Assembly (NCBI GenBank): GCA_036351115.1
Contig: JAZBOL010000060.1
Coordinates: 77,523-141,522 of the forward strand
Direction of reading: 5' to 3'
Length of the DNA stretch: 64,000 bases
Source of the DNA: Marinihelvus sp036351115
GTDB lineage: Bacteria; Pseudomonadota; Gammaproteobacteria; Xanthomonadales; SZUA-36
Shown here: one piece after another, positions 1 through 9,217 of the stretch
Numbering within the stretch: position 1 is the stretch's first letter
Layout of the letters: each line of letters opens with the position of its first letter
Translations under genes and position numbers: made by a program
Notes under the pieces: generated by a model
Database searches by the model: none
Told to the model about the DNA's origin: nothing
What the model saw: the letters and a program-made list of their open reading frames with translations, nothing else

Positions 1-1298
1 GGCAGCGCGCCGGACAGTAAAGCATAGGGCAGGGACAGGATCGAGGCCCAGGCGACGCCGACACCGACCATGGGCAGCAGCAGCCAGGCCGGGTCGCGAA
101 TCCAGAAAAAGGACGCGAGCGCCAGTCCGCCGAGGCAGAGATTCAGCAGGTGGCACATCCGACAGCCCAGCCGGTGGGCCAGGAAAGGGATGGCAAGGGC
201 GGCGAGGGCGGCAAAGCCGTTGTAGGCGGCGAACAGGACACCGACCCAGTTGGCGCCCTCGTTGTAGGCGGTGCTGGTGACGTCCGTGGTGCCATAGTGG
301 AAGGACGTGACGGCCGACGTGCCGTAAATCCACATGGCGAACAGGGCGAACCAGGAAAAGAACTGGACCACCGCCAGCTGCTTCATGACCCGCGGCATGG
401 CGAACAGGTCGTTCATCACCTGGTAAAAGCCGTTGTCCGTGGCGTCCCGTTCCTGCATTCGCGCCGTCAGGAAACACAGGACACCGAACATGGCCAGCCC
501 CACGCCCAGGATGTACAGCTGCTTGTCGAGTCCGGTGGTCACCCAGGCGGTCAGCGCCAGCCCCACGACCGTGAAACCGATGCCGAAGCGTCGATAACCG
601 TTGGCACTGCGAGCCGGACCACTCGTGATGACCGCCGCGGCGGGCTCGGCGTCATCGAAGGCGGCCAGTTCTTCCGGCGAGTACTCCCGGCTCTTCAGCA
701 CGGTCCAGCTGACCGCCAGCAGGAAGGCCGCGCCACCGATGTAGAACGACCACTTTACGGAATCGGGGATCTGCCCCGCGGCGGCCGTGTTGCTCACGTC
801 GAACACGTTGGCCAGGACCCAGGGCAGCGCCGACGCGACCACGGCACCCACGCCGATGAAAAAACTCTGCATGGCGAAGCCGTAGGTGCGCTGTTCCGGT
901 GGCAGGTTGTCGCCGACGAACGCCCGGAAAGGCTCCATGGACACGTTGATGCTCGCGTCCATGATCCACAGCATGCCCGCGGCGATCCACAGGGTCGGCG
1001 AGTTGGGCATGACGAACAGCGCCAGGGAGGCGACGATGGCGCCGATCAGAAAATAGGGGCGACGGCGACCGAGCCGGTTCCAGGTCCGGTCACTCAGGTA
1101 CCCGATGATGGGCTGCACCACGAGCCCGGTCACCGGGGCGGCGACCCAGAGGATCGGCAGCTGCTCGATCTCGGCGCCCAGGGTCTGGAAAATGCGGCTG
1201 ACGTTGGCGTTCTGTAGTGCAAATCCCATCTGGATTCCCAGGAATCCGAAGCACATGTTCCAGATCTGCCAGAAGCTGAGCCTTGGTTTTCTTATCAT
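1..1298 (-). CDS. SLC45-type MFS sugar transporter, C-terminus outside window
   Basis: Inner-membrane major facilitator protein, probably importing maltose/maltodextrins. The reading frame starts MIRKPRLS at 1298 and stays open to the window edge, so the C-terminal part is missing. Visible features are an N-terminal cytoplasmic stretch, at least nine hydrophobic segments, and the loop motif SDRTWNRLGRRRPYFLIG after the second helix, the form of MFS motif A seen in SLC45/GPH-like sugar transporters. It is divergent from the GH13 gene, and a LacI-type operator candidate lies 42 nt upstream of its start. It resembles the transporter at 10362-11789 (same SDR-W-GRRRP loop), so the locus carries two related permeases. 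Substrate is inferred from neighbours. Family assignment is strong. Confidence 0.85.
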   Translation of the reverse strand, partial: MIRKPRLSFWQIWNMCFGFLGIQMGFALQNANVSRIFQTLGAEIEQLPILWVAAPVTGLVVQPIIGYLSDRTWNRLGRRRPYFLIGAIVASLALFVMPNSPTLWIAAGMLWIMDASINVSMEPFRAFVGDNLPPEQRTYGFAMQSFFIGVGAVVASALPWVLANVFDVSNTAAAGQIPDSVKWSFYIGGAAFLLAVSWTVLKSREYSPEELAAFDDAEPAAAVITSGPARSANGYRRFGIGFTVVGLALTAWVTTGLDKQLYILGVGLAMFGVLCFLTARMQERDATDNGFYQVMNDLFAMPRVMKQLAVVQFFSWFALFAMWIYGTSAVTSFHYGTTDVTSTAYNEGANWVGVLFAAYNGFAALAALAIPFLAHRLGCRMCHLLNLCLGGLALASFFWIRDPAWLLLPMVGVGVAWASILSLPYALLSGAL

Positions 1299-1339
1299 GG
1301 CGGAAGTGTAGCAACCGAATCCCCCTTAACCGCCGGAAT

Positions 1340-1353
1340 TACAATCGTATTCA
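1340..1353. promoter_or_regulatory. LacI-family operator candidate 1
   Basis: TACAATCGTATTCA sits between the divergent transporter and GH13 genes. It shares the CGTATTCA half and central CG with sites at 9040 and 10280. The left half is degenerate, so this is the weakest of the three. LacI-family operators typically are palindromes with a central CG. Confidence 0.5.
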
Positions 1354-1448
1354 TGGGCCAACACCGGCCCGGAATAGCCGGACCTGCGCCCGCCTTGGGT
1401 AGGATTCCTTACTGCGATGCGATGAAAACAACGAGCTGGAGAACGACC

Positions 1449-3359
1449 ATGCGAACGACCCCCACGGCGACCGTCTCGCGCCATCCCATGAGCCCGGTGC
1501 AGCGCGCCGCGGCGCTGGCGGCCCTGCTGCTGCCCATCGCCTTCACCGGATTTCCTGCCACGGCGCTGGCCGCCAGCCTCGAACGGATCGAACCCCCGCA
1601 CTGGTTCCTGGGTTACGAAAACAGGAGCCTGCAGCTCATGCTGCATGGCGAAGACCTCGCGGCCATGACGCCTTCCGTGGATGCGCCGGGAATCCGCATC
1701 GACCGGGTCGAAACCGGGGACAGCCCCAACTACCTCTTCGTCTACCTCGATCTGGGGCCCGAGGCCGCGCCAGGAAGCTTCACCCTGACCCTCGAAGGCG
1801 ACGGAGCAACGCTGAGCCACGACTATGAGCTTCGGCGGAAGAATCCTGATCCCGCCCACGCACGGGGCTTCTCCGGGAAGGACACGATTTACCTGATCAC
1901 GCCGGACCGCTTCGTCAACGGCGACCCCGGCAACGACAACGACCCGGCCCTGGGCGACCCGGTGGACCGGAACGACCTGTGCGGCCGCCACGGCGGTGAC
2001 CTCGCCGGCATCGCCCGCAGCCTGGACTACATCGACGATCTGGGTTTCACCGCCATCTGGCTCAATCCCGTGCTCGAGAACCGCATGCCGGTCTGCTCCT
2101 ATCACGGGTATTCCACCACGGACTTTTACGCAGCGGACCCGCGCTACGGCACGATCGACGACTACGTCGCGCTCGCGGAATCGGCCCGGGGCCGAGGCAT
2201 CGGGCTGATCATGGACATGATCGTCAACCACATCGGCACCGGGCACTGGTGGATGGACGATCTGCCCACCCGGGACTGGCTCAACTTCCCCGAGCTGCGC
2301 CCCATCACGACCCACGTCCACGCCACCACCTTCGATGAGAACGGTTCGGCCTACGACCGCCAGGCCTTCAACGACGGCTGGTTCGTGGACACCATGCCGG
2401 ATCTGAACCAGCGCAACCCCCTGCTCGCCGACTACCTGACCCAGAACGCGCTCTGGTGGATCGAGACCCTGGGCCTCGCCGGCATCCGCATGGACACGCA
2501 CCCCTACCCGGACAAGCACTACATGACCGAGTGGTCCGAGCGCGTCATGCTCGAATACCCCGAGTTCAATATCGTCGGGGAAGAGTGGCACTCCAGCCCC
2601 GCCTTCGTGTCCTACTGGCAGCGGGGCAAGCAGAACCACGACGGCTACCTGTCCCACATGCCCAGCATGATGGATTTCCCCGTGCAGGAGGCCATGCGCA
2701 TCGCCCTCACGGCGGAAGAACCGGACTGGGGCAGCTCCTGGAATTCGCTCTACGAAATGCTCGCGCACGATTTCCTGTACCCGGCCCCGCAGGACCTCGT
2801 GGTCTTTCCGGACAACCACGACATGAACCGCATTTTCACCCAGGTCGGCGAGGACGAGGACCTGTGGCGCATGGCCATGATCCTGGCGGCCACGCTCCGG
2901 GGGACGCCGCAAATCTATTACGGCACGGAAATTCTCATGGCGAACCGGGCGTCGGGGGACCACGGACTGATCCGCAGTGATTTTCCGGGCGGCTGGGCCG
3001 GGGATGCGCGCAACGCCTTCACCGGGGAGGGCATGAGCGACGCGGAACTCGAGGCCCAGGCTTTCGTCCGCCGCCTGCTGAACTGGCGCAAGACCGCTTC
3101 CGTGGTGCACGAAGGCTCGTTCATGCAGTTCGTTCCCATCGGCGAGATCTACGCCTATTTCCGCTACGACGACAGGGATACGGTCATGGTCATCCTGAAC
3201 AAGCACTCGGCGCCCATCGAACTGCCCATGACCCGTTTCGCCGAACGCTTGCGGGGCGCGACCCGGGCCCGGGACGTGCTGGGAGAACGGGAAGTGCGGC
3301 TCGACGCGCCGGTGGCCCTGTCACCGCGTTCCGTGCTGCTCCTCGAAATCGATCACTGA
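1449..3359 (+). CDS. secreted GH13 alpha-amylase / cyclomaltodextrinase-like enzyme
   Basis: A 636-residue exported alpha-glucan hydrolase. The start at 1449 is chosen because GGAG at 1438-1441 gives 7-nt spacing and the protein then begins with a signal peptide (hydrophobic AALAALLLPIAFTGF, cleavage near ATALAAS). An N-terminal cyclomaltodextrinase-N-type beta domain (LERIEPPHWFLGYENRSLQL) precedes the catalytic barrel. GH13 signatures are intact: region I MDMIVNH, nucleophile D349 in GIRMDTH, acid/base E378 in VGEEWH, and transition-state D458 in FPDNHD. It probably cleaves maltodextrins or cyclodextrins in the periplasm to products taken up by the flanking MFS permeases. The operator candidate at 1340 lies 95 nt upstream. 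It converges with the next gene, their stop codons overlapping by 7 nt. Confidence 0.92.
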   Translation: MRTTPTATVSRHPMSPVQRAAALAALLLPIAFTGFPATALAASLERIEPPHWFLGYENRSLQLMLHGEDLAAMTPSVDAPGIRIDRVETGDSPNYLFVYLDLGPEAAPGSFTLTLEGDGATLSHDYELRRKNPDPAHARGFSGKDTIYLITPDRFVNGDPGNDNDPALGDPVDRNDLCGRHGGDLAGIARSLDYIDDLGFTAIWLNPVLENRMPVCSYHGYSTTDFYAADPRYGTIDDYVALAESARGRGIGLIMDMIVNHIGTGHWWMDDLPTRDWLNFPELRPITTHVHATTFDENGSAYDRQAFNDGWFVDTMPDLNQRNPLLADYLTQNALWWIETLGLAGIRMDTHPYPDKHYMTEWSERVMLEYPEFNIVGEEWHSSPAFVSYWQRGKQNHDGYLSHMPSMMDFPVQEAMRIALTAEEPDWGSSWNSLYEMLAHDFLYPAPQDLVVFPDNHDMNRIFTQVGEDEDLWRMAMILAATLRGTPQIYYGTEILMANRASGDHGLIRSDFPGGWAGDARNAFTGEGMSDAELEAQAFVRRLLNWRKTASVVHEGSFMQFVPIGEIYAYFRYDDRDTVMVILNKHSAPIELPMTRFAERLRGATRARDVLGEREVRLDAPVALSPRSVLLLEIDH

Positions 3360-4597
3360 GGAGCGGGCCAGGGGGACGCCATGGCCCTGGGTGGTTCGAG
3401 ACCCGGATCGCGGCGCCGATCTGCGAAGGTTTCCAGGCGCTCCGCGCCGCGCAAGGAGCGCGTCAGTGCGTTGGGGAAGCGACGGCCCCAGGCCGCGGCG
3501 CCGTGGTCGGCGTCGAAATCACGCACGAACACGAAGTTTCGCTCGGGCCGATAGCCCCATTCCTGCAGCAGATCGGCCATGTCCTCGACCCCCGGCCGCA
3601 GCAGCGCATCAGCGCCCTGCCCGCCACTGTCGAGATAAAAGAACACCGGGCGAACCTCGTCGCCGGCACGCGCCTCGAACCAGGGCAGCGTGTCGAGGCG
3701 GCCTTCGAGACGGAAAGCCGGGGACAGGCTGAGCGCCGCACTGAACACCTCCGGATAGCTCCATGCGGTCGCGAAGGCGATGACGCCACCCATGGCCGCC
3801 CCACCCACGTAGGTGCTCTCCCGCCCGGGCCGGGTGCGGTAGCGACGGTCGATCAGGGGCTTGACCGTCTCCACGATGAAGCGCATGTAGTCCTCGCCGG
3901 ATTCACCCGGCGCGTATTCCGCCAGGCGATCCTCGCTGCCGGTGATGCCCACCACGATCATGGGCTCGATCTCCTCGTCGGCGATGAGGCGGGTCATGGC
4001 CTCGTCCACGCCCCAGTCGCGGCCACCCTCGGCCGTCAACGGGTCGAACAGGTCCTGCCCGTCGTTGAGATAGAGCACCGGGTAGCTCATGCGGTCCCGC
4101 AGCTCGTAAAAGCGCGGCAGCCACACGACCAGGTCCCGAGGCGGCACGGTGCCGTCGCGCACGTGCCGGTGATACCGCAGTTCACCCGTCACCTGGCCAC
4201 GGCTTTCCACCACCGTATTCGCATCGGTCCAGCGGGTGACCTCGTCCCGAATCTCGAGATTGCGGCGCGTGGCCACCCGAAAGTTATCCAGGGGCTGACC
4301 GCGGTCATCGGCGCCGCGGCGCTCTTCGGTACCGAGGGTGTAGCGATACTCCACCGTCATGGGTCTTTTGAAGAGAATGACGACGCGCCAGGTGTCGCGC
4401 CCCAGGTAGGTCATGGGAACCGCATCCGGAGACCAGTTGCCGAGGGAAGGGGTGCCGCCGCTGAGGTACACCTTGGCGCCCCTGGGCAAATCCGGGGCAT
4501 GCACGGTGAATTCGACGCTGACCGGCGCCGGCTGGGCGAAAGCCGTCGCGCAGGCGACAGCGAAAAGCACCGCCAGGAGGCGGCTGAACATCCCCAT
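3353..4597 (-). CDS. exported CBM20 + esterase-D-like protein lacking the catalytic serine
   Basis: A 414-residue protein with signal peptide (MGMFSRLLAVLFAVACATAFAQ), a starch-binding CBM20-like domain at about residues 25-110 (HAPDLPRGAKVYLSGGTPSLGNW), and an enterochelin-esterase/esterase-D alpha/beta-hydrolase domain at about 140-390. The nucleophile elbow, normally G-x-S-x-G, reads GGAAMGG: the serine position is A268. The likely acid D323 (FYLDSGG) and H365 (DADHGAAAW) remain. As read, it cannot act as a serine esterase and may be a glucan-binding accessory protein. GGGAGA precedes the start by 5 nt. It lies between GH13 and the halogenase, 13 nt downstream of the halogenase stop, so it is probably cotranscribed with it. 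Confidence 0.85.
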   Translation of the reverse strand: MGMFSRLLAVLFAVACATAFAQPAPVSVEFTVHAPDLPRGAKVYLSGGTPSLGNWSPDAVPMTYLGRDTWRVVILFKRPMTVEYRYTLGTEERRGADDRGQPLDNFRVATRRNLEIRDEVTRWTDANTVVESRGQVTGELRYHRHVRDGTVPPRDLVVWLPRFYELRDRMSYPVLYLNDGQDLFDPLTAEGGRDWGVDEAMTRLIADEEIEPMIVVGITGSEDRLAEYAPGESGEDYMRFIVETVKPLIDRRYRTRPGRESTYVGGAAMGGVIAFATAWSYPEVFSAALSLSPAFRLEGRLDTLPWFEARAGDEVRPVFFYLDSGGQGADALLRPGVEDMADLLQEWGYRPERNFVFVRDFDADHGAAAWGRRFPNALTRSLRGAERLETFADRRRDPGLEPPRAMASPWPAPQ

Positions 4598-4610
4598 CTT
4601 GTCTCCCTTT

Positions 4611-6107
4611 TCATTCCGCGCAATGTTGCGCGATGAATGATTCGTGCGAGGTTATACGATTAACTGCCTGTTTCACAAGCTTTTTGCTTTGACTCATGAA
4701 CTGCGCGAGCTGCTCGTGAGTCAGGCGATCCGCCATGGGATGCCAGGCATCCGGCTTCATGCCCTGGCCGATCATCACCTGCAACCAGGCCTCTTCCGCG
4801 AAGAGATCCCCGGCGTCGCGCACGATCCCGCCCGTGGACTGGAACAGGGACATTTTGTGCGCGAGGCCATCAGGCAGGTCCATGTCCCTGCAGGCTCGCC
4901 AGAATTCACCGGGGCGCTGGTTCAGGTGATAGTGCAGCACCAGGAAATCCCGGATCAGTTCAAACTCGCGGCGCGTTTGCCGGTTGTACTCGGCCACCGC
5001 ACTCGGCTCGGGCCGTGGCCGGGGGAAGAGCTTGACGAGACGGTCGACGCCGGACTGGACCAGGTGGATGCTGGTCGATTCGAGGGGCTCCATGAACCCG
5101 CTCGCCAGGCCGAGGGCCACGCAGTTGCCCTTCCAGAATTGTTTACGCATTCCGGTGGTAAACCGGATCACCCGCGGATCACCCCGCACGGCCCCGTCCA
5201 GGCTGCCGAGCAAGGTTTCCGTGGCTTCGTCTTCGCCCAGGAAATCACTGCAGAACACATGACCGTTACCCGTGCGCGATTGCAGGGGAATGCGCCACTG
5301 CCAGCCCGCCTGGCGGGCCCGGGCACGGGTGTAGGGCACGAGGGGCGACACCCCTTCGCACTGCACCGCCACGGCCCGGTTGCAGGGCAGCCAGCGGCTC
5401 CAGTCCTCGAAGCCCGCCTGCAGGGTCTCCTCGATCAGGAGCCCCCGGAAGCCGGAACAGTCGATGAACAGGTCCCCGGCGACGCGACGTTCATCCTCGA
5501 GGCGCACCGCCCGGATTTCCTCACGCTCCGGATCCCGCTCCACGTCGACGACCCGGCCTTCCGTGCGCTTCACGCCGAGGCGCTCGGCAAAGCGGCGCAG
5601 GTACACCGCCACCCGGGACGCGTCGAAGTGGTACGCATAGACCAGCGCGTCCAGGCCGGTCTGCGGGTCCGCACCCACGCGTTCGAACCGGTTCGCCCGT
5701 GCCGCCCGCAGGTTGAAGGAGAAATCCCACAGGTCCGAACGCAGGCCCTGGGCCTGGGCACGGAGCCAGTAGTGGTGGAAGGGCAGCAGCGCCAGTCCGC
5801 GGCCCGTACTTCCGAAGGCGTGCATGTAAGCGCCCCCGGGATCCCCCCAGCCTTCGAACTGGATACCGAGTTTCACGGTTGCGCCGGTGTGACGCATGAA
5901 ATCGTCTTCGTTGATGCCGAGCACCTGGAGCAGCAGGCGAAGCTGGGGAATCGTCGCCTCCCCGACCCCGACCGTGCCGATGGCGTCCGATTCCACCAGC
6001 TCGATGCGGGCGGCCGGCCCGAGAAGCCGCGCGAGGGCAGCCGCGGCCAGCCAGCCGGCGGTGCCGCCGCCGACGATGACGACGCGGGTGGGTTCCTGGG
6101 GTGTCAT
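4611..6107 (-). CDS. flavin-dependent tryptophan-halogenase family protein
   Basis: A 498-residue flavoprotein of the PrnA family. The start at 6107 (MTPQEPTRVVIV) puts the FAD-binding GGGTAGW at residues 13-19. With this start the conserved lysine falls at K79 (ATVKLGIQFEGW), the same number as the catalytic Lys of PrnA, and the family W-x-W-x-I-P motif is present at 269-274 (WQWRIP). Known members use FADH2, O2 and halide to chlorinate or brominate tryptophan or other substrates. Homologues lie beside TonB receptors in carbohydrate loci of Xanthomonas, Caulobacter and Alteromonas-type bacteria without a settled role. Here it sits between the receptor and the starch-binding pseudo-esterase. 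Substrate is unknown. No flavin reductase is adjacent. Confidence 0.9.
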   Translation of the reverse strand: MTPQEPTRVVIVGGGTAGWLAAAALARLLGPAARIELVESDAIGTVGVGEATIPQLRLLLQVLGINEDDFMRHTGATVKLGIQFEGWGDPGGAYMHAFGSTGRGLALLPFHHYWLRAQAQGLRSDLWDFSFNLRAARANRFERVGADPQTGLDALVYAYHFDASRVAVYLRRFAERLGVKRTEGRVVDVERDPEREEIRAVRLEDERRVAGDLFIDCSGFRGLLIEETLQAGFEDWSRWLPCNRAVAVQCEGVSPLVPYTRARARQAGWQWRIPLQSRTGNGHVFCSDFLGEDEATETLLGSLDGAVRGDPRVIRFTTGMRKQFWKGNCVALGLASGFMEPLESTSIHLVQSGVDRLVKLFPRPRPEPSAVAEYNRQTRREFELIRDFLVLHYHLNQRPGEFWRACRDMDLPDGLAHKMSLFQSTGGIVRDAGDLFAEEAWLQVMIGQGMKPDAWHPMADRLTHEQLAQFMSQSKKLVKQAVNRITSHESFIAQHCAE

Positions 6108-6142
6108 GGTGCTCAATGTGATCGCTTCATCCCCGAAATGCA

Positions 6143-6170
6143 AAAAGCCCCGCCGGTCGGCGGGGCTTTT
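6143..6170. terminator. rho-independent terminator after the TonB receptor
   Basis: Twelve-bp perfect stem (AAAAGCCCCGCC / GGCGGGGCTTTT) with a GGTC loop, 59 nt downstream of the receptor stop. On the minus strand it ends in a T5 run, so it terminates the receptor transcript. The halogenase probably needs read-through or its own promoter between 6107 and 6142. Confidence 0.85.
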
Positions 6171-6228
6171 CGGTCTTGCCGGCTGCACCCTCGCGGGCTT
6201 CGCCCCGGGTCAAGCCCGGCTCGACGTC

Positions 6229-8973
6229 CTAGTTGAACGTGTAGGACAGGCCCACGAGGAAGGTCCGACCGTAGCGCTGATAGTCGATGACCTGGCGCTC
6301 GTCGTCGTTGCCGAAGGTGACGAACTCCTCGTCGGTCAGGTTCAGCACCTGGGCCAGCAGGCTCAGGCCCTGGGCGCGGCCACCGAAGAAGTAGCTGGCC
6401 TGGGCGTCCACCACCGTCTCGCCCTGCACGGTGCGGAAGTCGCGACCGTTACCGAAGCCGGCGACCTCACCCAGGAAGTCGCTGCGCTTGCGGCCACTTG
6501 CCCGGATGGAGAAGCGCTCGGTCTCGAAGTAGAGCGTCAGGTTGTAGACGTCCTCGGACAGGCCCGGGATGGTGATCTCGTTGCCCGGCGAGTCTTCCAC
6601 GGAGCTGTCCGTAAAGGACGCGCTGCCGATGGCGCCGAAGCCACCCCACCAGGAGTCGGTGAAGGCCGCCATGGAAATGGCGCCGGCCAGCTCGAAGCCG
6701 GAGATTTCACCCCCCTCGCCGTTGGTCGGGATACTCACGAGACCCTCGCGAAGCACCGGCTCCGGACCGTCGCCGATCGGGAAGCCCGTGAAGTCGAAGA
6801 CCTGCGGCACGTTAATGACCCAGGAGTCGAGATCCTTGTAGAAGGCCGCGACCGCGACGTAACTCAGGCCATCCAGGAAGTACTTTTCCCAGGAGATGTC
6901 GAAGGCGTCGGCGATCCAGGGACGCAACTCCGGGTTGCCCCCGCCGCCGCCCCAGGGGCTTTGGTTGATGTCCTCGGAGTCCGCGAAATCCGGGTTGTAG
7001 CTCCACTGCAGGCCGGCGCGCAGGTCGTCCATGCGCGGACGGGCGAGCGTGCGGCCGTAGGCCAGGCGAATGAAGTTGTCGTTCGCGAACTGGAAGGTCA
7101 CGTTCGCGCTCGGCAGCCACTCCTCGTAGCTGGCGCCACCGGAGGTGGGCACACCCTGAACGTCCTGGCCGGTTCCGCTGGCGGAAATGGCGAAGGAGCT
7201 CTGGTCCGTGTCCACGTACTGGATACCGACGTTACCGCTGACCACCGTGTTGCCCCAGAGCGTGTCGAAGTTGGCCATGAGGAAGGGAATCGTCACGTCT
7301 TCCTCGACCTGCCAGGATTTGATGATCACGTCCGCGTTCGGGTTGCGCGTCAGATCGAAGATCCCGGAGTTGATCGCCTGCAGCGGGTCGTAGGTGATCA
7401 TGCCGGGAATGCCCAGGAAGGACAGGTTCGTGATGCCGGTCGGCTGCGGCAGCGGGGCCTCGAGGGCGCCGTTGGCGAGGGCCAGGAAGAACTCGTCGGC
7501 GACTTTCTCCTTTTCCCGGGTGCTGTAGTTCACACCGAATTCGAGACTGGAGAAGAAGCCGTCATTGAACACGTACTCGCCACGCAGGTCGATCCAGGTC
7601 AGCTCGTCCGTGATGGTCGGCATGTTGTTGTAGCCGAGCTGACCACCGGGAACGATATCGCCGCCCCAGCCGCGGGGGCTGGTCAGGACGATGTCCGGGC
7701 TGGTGTAGTCCAGGCTCGTGTTGAAGATGGCGCCTCGGCCCGGGGCGAGGTTGAAGCCGATGGTGTCGGTCGGGCCGCTGAAGTTGTTGCCGAAGCCGGC
7801 GTAGGATTCCAGCAACGTGTCCGTGCGGTCCACCTCGGAATAGCTCAGGTCAGCCTTGACCTTCCAGTTGTCCGACAGCTGCCAGTCGATGTTCCAGCCC
7901 GCGGCGTACAGCTCCGCCTCGCGACGGTTGAGGTCGTTGCGGATCACACCGGTGACGTTGTCGAAGACCCCGTTGGTGACCAGGCCGTCCTCGATGGTGT
8001 AGCCGGGCTGCAGCTGGGCCTCGGACCACCAGAACGGCAGCTCGATGCCACGCAGGAGCTGGGTCTCGTCAAAGTCCGTGTAGTACAGGTCCACGACGGT
8101 GTTGAAGTTGGCCGTGGGCTGCCACTCGAACACGCCCATGATGCCCGTGCGCTCCAGGTTGTTGCTCTGGGCGAAGGGCTTGGCGCCACCGATGACCAGC
8201 GCGTCCTCCGGTCCCGTTGGGTAGCCCCAGGCGTTGTAGCGCTCGCTCTGCGTCGGCGAATCGAGGTAGGCGAACCCCACCGCGATGCCGAAGGTGTCGT
8301 CGGCGAACTGGTCCACGTAGCTCACGCTGCCTCGCCACCCGTCGTCGTCCGCATCGTCATTGAGGGCGTCGATGTCGTTCCACTCGTAGCGGGCGTTGGC
8401 CACCAGGGCGCGCTCACCGTACTCGAGGGGACGGATGGTGCGCAGGTCCACCGTGCCGGCCAGGCCCTGGCCCATGAGGCCGGCATCCGGCGTCTTGTAG
8501 ACGACGGCGGCGGAGATGAGCTCGGACGGGTAGGCGTCGAACTCCACGCCGCGGTTGTCGCTGGTGCTGACCTGCTGGCGGCCGTTGAGCAGGGCCGTCG
8601 TGAAGTCCGGCCCCAGGCCGCGAACGCTGATGACCTGTGTCCGGCCGTTGAGACGCTGGGCGGTGACGCCAGGCAGGCGCGCCAGGGAGTCCGCGATGCT
8701 GAGGTCCGGCAGCTTGCCGATGTCTTCCGCGGAAACCGCTTCGACGATCGACGATTCGCTACGCTTGATGTCGACCGAGGTCTGCAGGCCGGCGCGGATA
8801 CCCGTCACGTAAACGGTGCCGAGGTCGGCGGCCTCTTCGGTCTGTTCGGTCTCGTTGGTTTGATCTTCCGCCTCTTCGACTTCGTCCTGAGCATAGACGG
8901 CGGTCGAGGTTGCGAGAAGCAGCGAAATGGTTGCCGCCAGTTCTTTCCGGCGGATGATGTTCTTGTGATGCAT
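6229..8973 (-). CDS. TonB-dependent receptor, Xanthomonas/Caulobacter type (maltodextrin uptake)
   Basis: A 914-residue outer-membrane receptor. The start at 8973 is supported by GGAGG 7 nt upstream and a signal peptide (AATISLLLATSTAVYAQ). After an acidic linker (DEVEEAEDQTNETEQTEE) comes the plug domain (IVEAVSAEDIGKLPDLSIADSLARLPGVTAQR, ISVRGLGPDF), then a long beta-barrel ending in the aromatic-terminated RTFLVGLSYTFN, the usual outer-membrane insertion signal. This matches the TonB-Xanth-Caul subfamily, which imports oligosaccharides. Within a LacI-regulated locus with GH13, maltodextrin is the likely cargo. The operator candidate at 9040 lies 66 nt upstream and a terminator follows at 6143-6170. 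Confidence 0.92.
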   Translation of the reverse strand: MHHKNIIRRKELAATISLLLATSTAVYAQDEVEEAEDQTNETEQTEEAADLGTVYVTGIRAGLQTSVDIKRSESSIVEAVSAEDIGKLPDLSIADSLARLPGVTAQRLNGRTQVISVRGLGPDFTTALLNGRQQVSTSDNRGVEFDAYPSELISAAVVYKTPDAGLMGQGLAGTVDLRTIRPLEYGERALVANARYEWNDIDALNDDADDDGWRGSVSYVDQFADDTFGIAVGFAYLDSPTQSERYNAWGYPTGPEDALVIGGAKPFAQSNNLERTGIMGVFEWQPTANFNTVVDLYYTDFDETQLLRGIELPFWWSEAQLQPGYTIEDGLVTNGVFDNVTGVIRNDLNRREAELYAAGWNIDWQLSDNWKVKADLSYSEVDRTDTLLESYAGFGNNFSGPTDTIGFNLAPGRGAIFNTSLDYTSPDIVLTSPRGWGGDIVPGGQLGYNNMPTITDELTWIDLRGEYVFNDGFFSSLEFGVNYSTREKEKVADEFFLALANGALEAPLPQPTGITNLSFLGIPGMITYDPLQAINSGIFDLTRNPNADVIIKSWQVEEDVTIPFLMANFDTLWGNTVVSGNVGIQYVDTDQSSFAISASGTGQDVQGVPTSGGASYEEWLPSANVTFQFANDNFIRLAYGRTLARPRMDDLRAGLQWSYNPDFADSEDINQSPWGGGGGNPELRPWIADAFDISWEKYFLDGLSYVAVAAFYKDLDSWVINVPQVFDFTGFPIGDGPEPVLREGLVSIPTNGEGGEISGFELAGAISMAAFTDSWWGGFGAIGSASFTDSSVEDSPGNEITIPGLSEDVYNLTLYFETERFSIRASGRKRSDFLGEVAGFGNGRDFRTVQGETVVDAQASYFFGGRAQGLSLLAQVLNLTDEEFVTFGNDDERQVIDYQRYGRTFLVGLSYTFN

Positions 8974-9039
8974 CTGTGCCTCCAACACATGAGCTGGTGG
9001 GCGAAGCGTAGCCCTCGCGCGCGCGCGGCAGCAACCCAA

Positions 9040-9053
9040 TGCAAACGTATTCA
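9040..9053. promoter_or_regulatory. LacI-family operator candidate 2
   Basis: TGCAAACGTATTCA has matching outer bases and central CG and lies between the divergent receptor and LacI genes. It also forms part of an inverted repeat ATGCAAA (9039-9045) / TTTGCAT (9058-9064), so two overlapping dyads are present. Confidence 0.6.
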
Positions 9054-9217
9054 AGGCTTTGCATGACGCAGAAACCCTTGAGCTGTCATGGTTTTTTCAG
9101 CTTTGACATGTTACGTGGCGGGGCCGGAAAGTGGGCTCGGCTTCCCCCGGTCGAGGACAACCCGGGCCGGGGCCGGGGCCGGGACACAACAGTGGTACAA
9201 TTCAGCCAGTCGGACGC

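Noticed and set aside
5896..9066. Very long plus-strand open frame opposite the receptor
   Set aside because: It mirrors the receptor codons on the other strand, is Val/Arg/Gly-rich and has no motif.
9160..9183. GGGGCC repeat as an origin or regulatory repeat
   Set aside because: Short, no DnaA boxes nearby and compatible with chance in high-GC DNA.
9131..9217. Extended N-terminus of the LacI regulator
   Set aside because: The translated stretch is low-complexity Gly/Pro from the GGGGCC-rich DNA and the helix-turn-helix fits a start at 9218.
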